Shown here piece after piece: positions 56,475 through 64,000 of a stretch of 64,000 bases of DNA. Location of the stretch: positions 37,855,115-37,919,114 of the forward strand of contig OX578278.1 in assembly GCA_951217055.1 (NCBI GenBank), written 5' to 3'. The position numbers and the translations under genes are program-made. Under the pieces are notes generated by a model that ran no database searches, was not told the DNA's origin, and was given only the letters and a program-made list of their open reading frames with translations. This stretch comes from Gerris lacustris (Eukaryota; Arthropoda; Insecta; Hemiptera; Gerridae). The number at the start of each line of letters is the position of its first letter. Within the stretch, counting starts at the first letter, position 1.

Positions 56475-57821
56475 TCGTAAAACACCTTCAATAGCACAAC
56501 TTCGATCAAAGGTGGTATATACATCTAACTTCGGAAAAATCTGGTCCGCGAAGGTAATTAATTATTCTAGGCTTTGATAATCTCTCATCTGATCTGCGGA
56601 GTTGTAAAATCTACGCGAATAACACTCTTGGTCAAAACTATTCTGCACGTTAATGATTTCTATCAGAGATAACCAATACCACTAAATAGCCATGTGAAGT
56701 ATTGTAACAAGACATTTTCATTTTAGCATGAAGGTGATTCATTTTAATGGAATTAATTTCAATAAGGCTAGAACAATCGTATTTATAAGTAAATGAATAA
56801 AGTTTTTACAACTAAAATAGATAATCTCCATATTGTCATTACATAAATACATTACAAAATAACAAGAAACATTATTAAAAGGTCAGTTATAATTAAAACA
56901 TTTAAAAATATTTAATTATGCATAAAAACAGCCATTCTAGTAATATCGAATTGCAATAAATGACAGAAAGAAACGGATTTTTATATATTTATTTGAATGA
57001 ATATATATTTCATGTTATTTTAAATATATGAATTACTTGAGAATAATTATAATTATTTTATAAAGTAATATTTGTTTCAATGTAGTGACTAATAAATTCA
57101 CAGATTTATTTGTACTTATTTTTATAGTAGGTAATTTTACGCAATTTGTAAAATCATATGACTTTAGTAAAATAACAATCAATAACTGCATTTGTATGTA
57201 TTTTATACATTGTAAATACTTTTCAGTCTTAAGCAATCTTTTATAAATATGATAATTATTATGGTAAATTTTAATATGTTTAGAATAAGAAGAATAATTA
57301 TTAGATATATAGGATATCAAATTTGAATTGCACGTATGAAATAAATATATAATCTCTCTGTTTAATAAAATAAGATTTTAAATTAATAACTTACATATGC
57401 AGTACAATTTACAAGAAAAATGAATGAAAACCTTACTTCTATATTTAGGTGAGTTAAATATATAGTATTAGTTAAAATTAGTATAATATAAAAATAATAA
57501 ATTATAATTAGTATAAAAATATAAAAATTATCCATGAACAAGACAGACTTCTTTAGTTAGTTGCAAATATTTTATGATAAAATAAAATTTTAGAATTTAT
57601 TGTAGAGGATTATTTAATTTAATAAATAAATATAGAATAAACAACTTTAAACCTAAATGTGATTGCTACTAATTTACTATCTTGTAGATCGAAAGGGATG
57701 ACAGATGCCTTCTCACAAGTGTACTTAGTATATTCTTATAAATAGTTGGATATTAATTAATAGTAATAAATATTAATTACTATTAATTAATGATTAATAT
57801 CAAGCTGAGTTTCTCAAGATA
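56475..57821. other. No gene recognised
   Basis: A+T-rich. CTTCTATATTTAG|GTGAGT at 57437-57455 resembles a recursive splice site. A 95-codon minus-strand frame at 57033-57320 is Ile/Lys-rich and unconvincing. Confidence 0.4.
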
Positions 57822-57922
57822 CATTATTTGAACCCTATAAGTAAACATTTTAATATTGTCTGACGCAGAACTTTTTCCGAATTTCCAGTCTGACGCGTCA
57901 AAGTTATAGGGTTCAAATAATG
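57822..57922. mobile_element. 101 bp inverted-repeat element
   Basis: Perfect 19 bp termini CATTATTTGAACCCTATAA (57822-57840) and its inverse (57904-57922). GTCTGACGC and its partial complement GACGCGTCA sit inside. MITE-like; no target duplication resolved. Confidence 0.65.
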
Positions 57923-59100
57923 AAAAACGCCCCACAACCAAATAAAATCACAGAGGAAAACGGCGTCAGACTTGGACTAAACAAGCCATACAAAGAGGTT
58001 TGGAAAGAGTATGTATAATTGACTTTTTTACCTATGGGCATCCTGACTATTATTTTTTTTAAATAATTTTTCAACGACGCATATTTTGTTAACATATTTT
58101 TTTGCGACCCTCTTAAAAAAAATCTTAAAAATGGAGTATCTTAAGAATATTTTTTTAAGAGACTTCGGAGTACATTTAATGCATTTGGGCAATGCTAATG
58201 CACTTAACGAATTTTGCTTCACCTAATTATTATAAATGGTACAAAAGTTATTGCTAAAATAAACTCTTAAACGGCCACTGCCTGATAATGTACGATAATC
58301 GTCTGATTTGTTAAATTGCCTATGGACCCTTTTTGTGTGCTGACAGAATATACATGGCAACTTCATTTTCTACTTTACCTTAGTGGAATAACTTGACTGC
58401 TCACTTCTGAACAATACACTGTTTTTTATTTATCAAATTATTTACTAATTTAATTTGAGACATCTTTCATGTATTCTGACTGCAATATTTAAAGCCAGAG
58501 CTGTAAAATTGTGTTTATACATATTATATAACCATCGAATATTTACACTGCATTGCGATCTACGAATTGTAAAATTAACACTATAGAATTATAAAATATA
58601 CAATATTGGGTTTTTTGCTAACAGTATTGTCATGTTTGAAGCATTTCTTGTTCTTGTAGGTTTTCCTATATTTGGATTATTTCTATTTTATGTCTTCTCG
58701 AACTGAAAAATAATGGTCCTTTAACTGTGTGACTTCTCAAGAATTATACCGAAAGGAATTAAATAATGTTTAATTACTCTCGTCTATGGAATATTAACAT
58801 TTTATCTGATTAGAATTTTCTAGCTACATTATATAATCAGTATTGCTTCTACACGAGACTGTAAGACGTACTATGTATTAAAATATATAAATAAAGAGCA
58901 ATTATCAATTATAATAAAATGTATGCCGTTGTTGCAGAGTCGAAGAAAGTAAGATTCTGGTTTGGAGTAAATATATATTAATAGAGAAATGAACATATGT
59001 CACCGTTGATTAACAGTCGATGAGGTGATAAGAAAGAGAGAAATAATAGGTGAAGAAACCAGTTGGTGAGGATGAGGTCAGGGGTCATGTTTTTAAAAAG
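57923..59100. other. No gene recognised
   Basis: Contains CTTGTTCTTGTAG acceptor-like string at 58660 without an exon. A+T-rich. Confidence 0.4.
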
Positions 59101-59401
59101 GTGCTAATTAAGTGTGGGTGGGACGGTTGAACTTAACTCGGAACCTGGTAATAACAGTTCTCTAGAACCTGACCCGGAAGCGTAACTACCTGCAGCTACC
59201 TGAGGCTAAGTACAGGGCTTAGCCTCCGGTTGAACTTGATTCTAATAGTAAGTCCCATTGTGTTTAACTTCATCTTAGCAGCTCCACTCGGACTCTAAAA
59301 CAAGAAAAAGGGGTTTACTTTTTTAATATAATGATTCGGGATGAGCTCAGGTAACGTTTCGAGCTTTACGGCTGGCGGTGTCTTCTTCCGACTCTTCCTA
59401 A
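59101..59401. other. GC-richer island, no identity
   Basis: Words such as GAACCTGACCCGGAAGCG, CTGCAGCTACCTGAGGC and GAGCTCAG|GTAACG (donor-like, 59352) occur. The stretch leads into the open frame below. Could be part of a transcribed unit. Confidence 0.3.
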
Positions 59402-59830
59402 TTGGAAGAGAGGAACCCTCCCCTCCGGTTTCGGTTGTTCGAATCTGTTAAAGCTGCGAGAAGGGAAGCTAGCTATGGTCATAATAAGAGCACTAGAAGG
59501 TGCATGCAACATGAACCGTGCTCACGAACAGTATTAGACATGCTGGGATTCCTTGCCACTGAACCCCAATGTCTTTCAGTAGCGCACTACCGTCCTTTCC
59601 GACCCGAGTTAAGTAAAACCGCTAACTTTGTCTCCACAACACCATCCGCTTCTTTTTTTTCTACCGAAAAAAGTTGGAATTCTAAAATCTTTTCGATCTA
59701 TCTACTTCTAGCACGATATTTGCTTCTAACGGTAATACCTTACAGATTCCCTTATTTATCTTGCACCTTATTTGTAACTAACTTAGTCATTTCCGCCGGG
59801 ATTTCAACAAAGTTATGTTGTCATTTGTGA
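59402..59830 (+). CDS. Longest non-repetitive open frame, unrecognised
   Basis: A frame of about 142 codons begins right after a stop (59399-59401) with TTG, not ATG; the first in-frame ATG is near 59493. The early part is basic (RLFESVKAARREASYGHNK, STRRCMQHEPCSR) and the C-terminal 50 residues are hydrophobic with a possible membrane segment (YLLLARYLLLTVIPYRFPYL). The sequence is less A+T-rich than average, which favours chance openness less than elsewhere would. No domain recognised. May be an exon, a decayed gene or chance. Confidence 0.2.
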   Translation: MEERNPPLRFRLFESVKAARREASYGHNKSTRRCMQHEPCSRTVLDMLGFLATEPQCLSVAHYRPFRPELSKTANFVSTTPSASFFSTEKSWNSKIFSIYLLLARYLLLTVIPYRFPYLSCTLFVTNLVISAGISTKLCCHL

Positions 59831-61140
59831 AATGAAGACAGTAAACTAAAGTTGACAAAACCAATCTTTATCAAGCATTATGGTTTCAAAACATAAGTAA
59901 GTACACTGTCAACATGAGATTTCGACTCCCCATCCCTACCCTTGGTATTATAGCTAATTTTGTTTAAGCTTCGTTCTTCGAGAGACCAAATCCATCTTTA
60001 TATCAATACTGTCAAAAACTACTGTTAATAAATTAATTACGCTTACGGTTTTGTATCAAATATAATTTCCTCTAACTATAAAATTATAAATACAGTACTG
60101 CTCGCTACGTAACTTATCTCAGTCGCAAATTTACTTACCCTACCCATAAACTCTTCTGTTTGCACCCTGGCTCAGAGAAAAGGGATGAAATTTGTATTCT
60201 TCTCCGGACACCCGAAAAGGTCTCAATGTCTGTGCAGTTGTTATAACTTGATAGCACACACGCTCCGGTTTCCGTTCAGTAACGTGTATTATGGGCTTAA
60301 AATGGTCTTAGTCACAGTTCGGCAATGACAGTAACCTTCCAGGTTTACATTAAGATTTATATAAATAATAATAATAAAGAAAAGCAGCCTCTACACCAGA
60401 GACAAAATAGATAATTTCAACATGCTAGACAAAAACCTATTAGCCTTACCCACTTTGCAAGGTGGTAAAATCAGCCTCGTGTCTTTCAATTAACCAAACA
60501 AAACCACTTACTAAACACTAAATTACTTTTATAAAAAGAGACTTAATTGAATAAATTACAAAGATGTAATAACACGGTACCTAACTCCAATGTGTTATGA
60601 TTTATATACTTAAATTACCTACCATTCCAGTTATTCAAAGTATCAATTATATTCAAAAGTTCAATTATATTAAATTGTATCTTTTTTTTTTAGAAATAAG
60701 TAATTTGTATAAATCACAGTTTATTGTATTATCAATTACAGTATTAATACCTTTAAAATCAAAGTGAAACTGTATTAGATATTATTATAATAATTAATAA
60801 TTTAATGAAACTATTAAAAACTTAATATTTAAATATAAAATGTATTGATACATATATATATATATGTATTTTTTAATCTCTCTCACATTTATTTAGCTAG
60901 ATTTAATTAATGTATTATTTTCGTTAACGAATGATATTTGTATTTTTATAATACCTACATAAGAATGTTCACATCAATTACGTGTATGCGACTACATATC
61001 AGTTCCGACATATTGGTAACTTAACAGCTAAATATGTTTATATGAGATCAAAAATTATTTGATAAATGCGATAAGAACAATTTTGGCCAAAATTCTTAGG
61101 TTTTAGGGTTTCGTTGATCGTCCTCGAAAAACCCTTATGC
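59831..61140. other. No gene recognised
   Basis: Mixed composition to about 60330, then very A+T-rich. No supported features. Confidence 0.4.
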
Positions 61141-61145
61141 TGAGG

Positions 61146-61203
61146 GTGACGTGTCCGTCGTTCTTTGGTTCATATCCTGTCCGTCGTTCTTTGGTTCATA
61201 TCC
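61146..61203. repeat. Tandem duplication of 27 bp
   Basis: GTCCGTCGTTCTTTGGTTCA then TATCC occurs twice in tandem. Confidence 0.85.
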
Positions 61204-61978
61204 CCCCAAACCCTTCACGCTGAAAGAAGATGTGAAATTAAAAATACTTTCGTAACTTTTTCATCCAAACGTAGGAAAGATATAGAGAAGTTAAACATTT
61301 AATATGCGCAAAAATGTACAAAGTTTCGATATATACAAATTTTTGAGATGGGCATAAAATGAAAGCTACTGAAGAGTAGATTACAAATAGATATGATTTT
61401 TTATGACAATTCTGCATTTTACCGCCAATATAGCGTGTTTAGCGCCAAAATTTCACCCAAAAAAGGTCCCCCATTCTACCCTATTGGGGCTAGTCCTAAA
61501 ATTATAATTATTTTAGCATTAATTATTGAAATGATTCATGCTAATACCTAGGTGGAGGATACAAATTTCCTGAAAAAATGTAATTTACCATGTCGTTTTT
61601 TCCTATAAAAATAATTGTGAACCCCCGAGGGATAGAACCAGGGAATCAGGGTCCCCTGAGGTAGAAAAAAAAAATCATAATTATAACGGGTATATCATCT
61701 GCGAAACCCAAAAAAGTACTTGGACGCAAGTACTTCCTAGTGATTCTTTTATATTATAGTTCTATAGGTTTGTATCTTGGCAAAATCTAGGACCCTAATA
61801 ATTTTCTGTGTTTGTCTGCCTGACATGAACGTTCTTGTATATCCGAAGTACTAATTCAATAATTTGAATCTTTGGAGTTGTGTTATTTGTAATAACCCAA
61901 AAACAGGAAAGATATATTACAGAGTATTGACATTATATTTTAGAGAAAATGCATTGTGATGCCTGAAAATTCGTGTTT
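61204..61978. other. No gene recognised
   Basis: Nothing supported. CCCCGAGGGATAGAACCAGG followed by GGGTCCCCTGAGG (61623-61660) is a short GC-rich patch. Confidence 0.4.
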
Positions 61979-62043
61979 TTACATAAATACGACGTTCTTT
62001 GGACTCAGGGGATATGAGTCCAATGAACGTCGTATTTATGTAA
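61979..62043. repeat. Long hairpin (29 bp arms, 7 nt loop)
   Basis: TTACATAAATACGACGTTC, T, TTGGACTCA pairs with TGAGTCCAA, T, GAACGTCGTATTTATGTAA; a single mismatch sits in the arm. The loop is GGGGATA. Not flanked by obvious target duplications. Confidence 0.9.
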
Positions 62044-62340
62044 TATCATTTTATGGTCTGTTAATTTATCTTCATATAACCAGACGAGTGTCAAATAGAT
62101 GTAAGTTAAATTGATTATTCTCATATTATGAACCAATCGCAGGGATTATCCTTAAAGGAGCTGCTAATGGTGTAAATCATAAGCAACTGAAAATTAGTTA
62201 CAATAATCACTAAGAATAACATGCGGGCGCCCAGAATAAAGTTAATTCGTTGGCCTAATACTTGATTCGTTGATATACATCTACTTATTCATGTCCACTT
62301 GGTGTGCTCCGGAAGAGTTAAATACAGTTTAATCTTGTAA
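62044..62340. other. No gene recognised
   Basis: A+T-rich DNA. Confidence 0.4.
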
Positions 62341-62710
62341 GGACATACCTAGATATAGATAAGGGTATATTGCTGGAGTGACATGTACAGAGATGTTCAA
62401 GTGACAAGTATTTGATTGTGACGCAGATAACCATCTTGAAAAGATACAAAACAACCTGCAGTGCGAAGGCCCCCTGGGATGGGTCAGGTCCCTTGGTAAG
62501 GTCGCGTCCGAAGAAGCAGGTTGTGTGGGAACCAAGTCTCTGTATAGAAGCTTAGGTATTTAGTCAAGACGAGGGATGAGGGTGGTCGGGCAACATCGTC
62601 CAGCATCGTGTACCCTCGGGCCATTTGGCTTTTCTTCTATTTAAGGACCTGTTAGTTTTTAAACACGGCGGTCCTTAACTCTCAGGATCAACCTGCTGAG
62701 AAATCCTTAT
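62341..62710. other. GC-richer island, no identity
   Basis: Contains AGGCCCCCTGGGATGGGTCA, AGGTCGCGTCCGAAGAAGC, CCTCGGGCCATTTGGC and CTCTCAGGATCAACCTGCTG. A 68-codon minus-strand frame (MVPTQPASSDATLPRDLTHP start) has low coding plausibility. No small-RNA gene structure was recognised. Confidence 0.3.
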
Positions 62711-64000
62711 GTTTTACTCTTAAAGAATACATAAAGATTACGGTTCACGAATACTTAGAATTATAGATAACACTATATTTATACACGTCATAAACATATT
62801 TACAGATAGTGTTTGAATAAGTTGTCCGAATTTGATAGAAACATCAGTTAAATTTTAACCTTTTTCTTATATTTTCTAAATAATTATAGTATTATAGATT
62901 AAATTATTACTTTATAAATGTCTTATTTGATGGCTAAAGTTGTTTTTATCTGATTCAAAATTATCCTGTATAAAACTTTATGAGTTTGTTTCCTTTTAAA
63001 TAAAAAATAAAGATTCATTTTCTAATCATGGGTTTAATTTAGTTTCTTTCACGAGAATGAAAGAGTTTATTGCGGTTAAGGTGAGATCACGCATTGAATG
63101 TATTTATAAATTTACAAAGTTGGCGAGGCTACTACACTAGACTAATGCATTGCAAATTTCATTCATATATAGCATGAAACGATGCAATCATTTAGAACTG
63201 TTTGTGTGCCATATTTACTAGCAATATATGGTGCGTCCATTTATGGTACATAGATAGATTTATATTTAATATCATCTGATTTTAGAGATCATTTGTAGAA
63301 TGCTTAATATAAAAAAATATTATTTTAAAATATTAAATTAATTTTAATCTATTTTGTTTAATTAAAAATTACTTTACGGTATGAGTAAAGTACCAAAGCT
63401 ATTGCCTGTTAAGCAATTAATTATTGGGATACCATCCATGAAACTATATAATTACCCACATTTGCTTATATCTCATTCACATATTTTATCGAAAAAAAAT
63501 TATCTTATCTCAATTAGAATTAGAGCACTGAGTTGTGAAGTTTTTGTGAAACCAATTATTCCAATTATTGGGCCAATAACATCCTTATAAGGTAATAAAA
63601 ATGTGTTGATTAGGTACCTTAGTAAAAGAGGCCCGAGTGGATTGATCCTGGATATATAATGGGCCCAAGTAAGGGAAATTTGAGTAAGCGAAACCGAAAG
63701 AAGCAAGTTTTGAATTAGTGGTACTTGAGTAAGAAAGAGTAGAATTTGTTGATCCTGGATGCGAAGCACGTAGGTAGGTATGTTAGATCTGGTTGTTAGA
63801 CCTATGTATAGTAAAGCCTTATGGTAACTTCATTTAGGTAAGTACCTTAATCTTCCTTGCTAGAAAGACTAATTTTAGGCAAGGATTTATCTGTATGTCA
63901 ATGAATGGGTCCTTCCAGATATTCCTTTTCCTGATATAGGTTTTTCTATTATTCTTATATTTGATTTCTATGGCTCTCAAAGGAAAGCGCAACAGGTAAT
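62711..64000. other. No gene supported
   Basis: Open frames at 63381-63590 (plus) and 63500-63769 (minus) overlap and are both hydrophobic; neither is convincing. TTGATCCTGGAT occurs at 63643 and 63751, suggesting a 108 bp diverged duplication (63600-63780). CATTTAG|GTAAGT at 63830-63842 resembles a recursive splice site. Confidence 0.35.

Overview
The window is eukaryotic nuclear DNA, almost certainly from an invertebrate animal and plausibly an arthropod. It is visibly very A+T-rich, has long (TA)n, (CT)n and homopolymer tracts, no operon-like gene packing, and many degraded transposable elements. The elements present (a Jockey-like LINE tail, tRNA-related SINEs, 5S-rRNA-related composite elements, TIR/foldback MITEs) are of animal type. 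The species cannot be fixed from sequence alone.

I found no intact, convincingly functional protein-coding gene. Coding signal is limited to four things. (1) A 5'-truncated LINE reverse-transcriptase C-terminus with a poly(A) tail (34817-35119). (2) A frameshifted ~1 kb pseudogene on the minus strand (37262-38290). (3) A decayed fragment resembling the N-terminus of a tyrosine-recombinase (Crypton-type) protein, split by a small MITE (13990-14474). (4) Weak candidates: a splice-flanked exon at 22408-22485 and unrecognised open frames near 33456-33770, 59402-59830 and 51483-51704. The window therefore looks like an intergenic or large-intron region.

Layout. 0-10 kb: a direct-repeat pair, a tRNA-type SINE, an element with repeated GAGGCGAAGCCGAGG-like motifs, a 580 bp foldback MITE with TTA duplications, and a degenerate GTTAGAAGTGGTTAG-type array. 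10-19 kb: two of three copies of an ~0.8 kb element carrying 5S rRNA intermediate-element/box C sequence (10870-13038 minus, with a nested insertion; 17730-18551 plus), the recombinase-like fragment and several (TA)n tracts. 20-30 kb: a 40 bp minisatellite, the candidate exon, the third 5S-type copy (26478-27318) and a ~500 bp foldback element. 30-45 kb: a mariner-type MITE, a (CT)n block, the LINE tail, the pseudogene, a second truncated foldback MITE fused to a SINE fragment, and a Harbinger-type MITE. 45-64 kb: a 189 bp near-perfect palindrome with tRNA-type sequence at its centre, an 879 bp TIR element with NRF-1-like motifs, a 44 bp minisatellite and assorted hairpins.

The most interesting observation is that otherwise different dispersed families (the 5S-headed elements and at least two other families) end in a similar short stem-loop followed by GTAAA. 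This suggests a common 3' recognition signal, as in stringent LINE/SINE partnerships.
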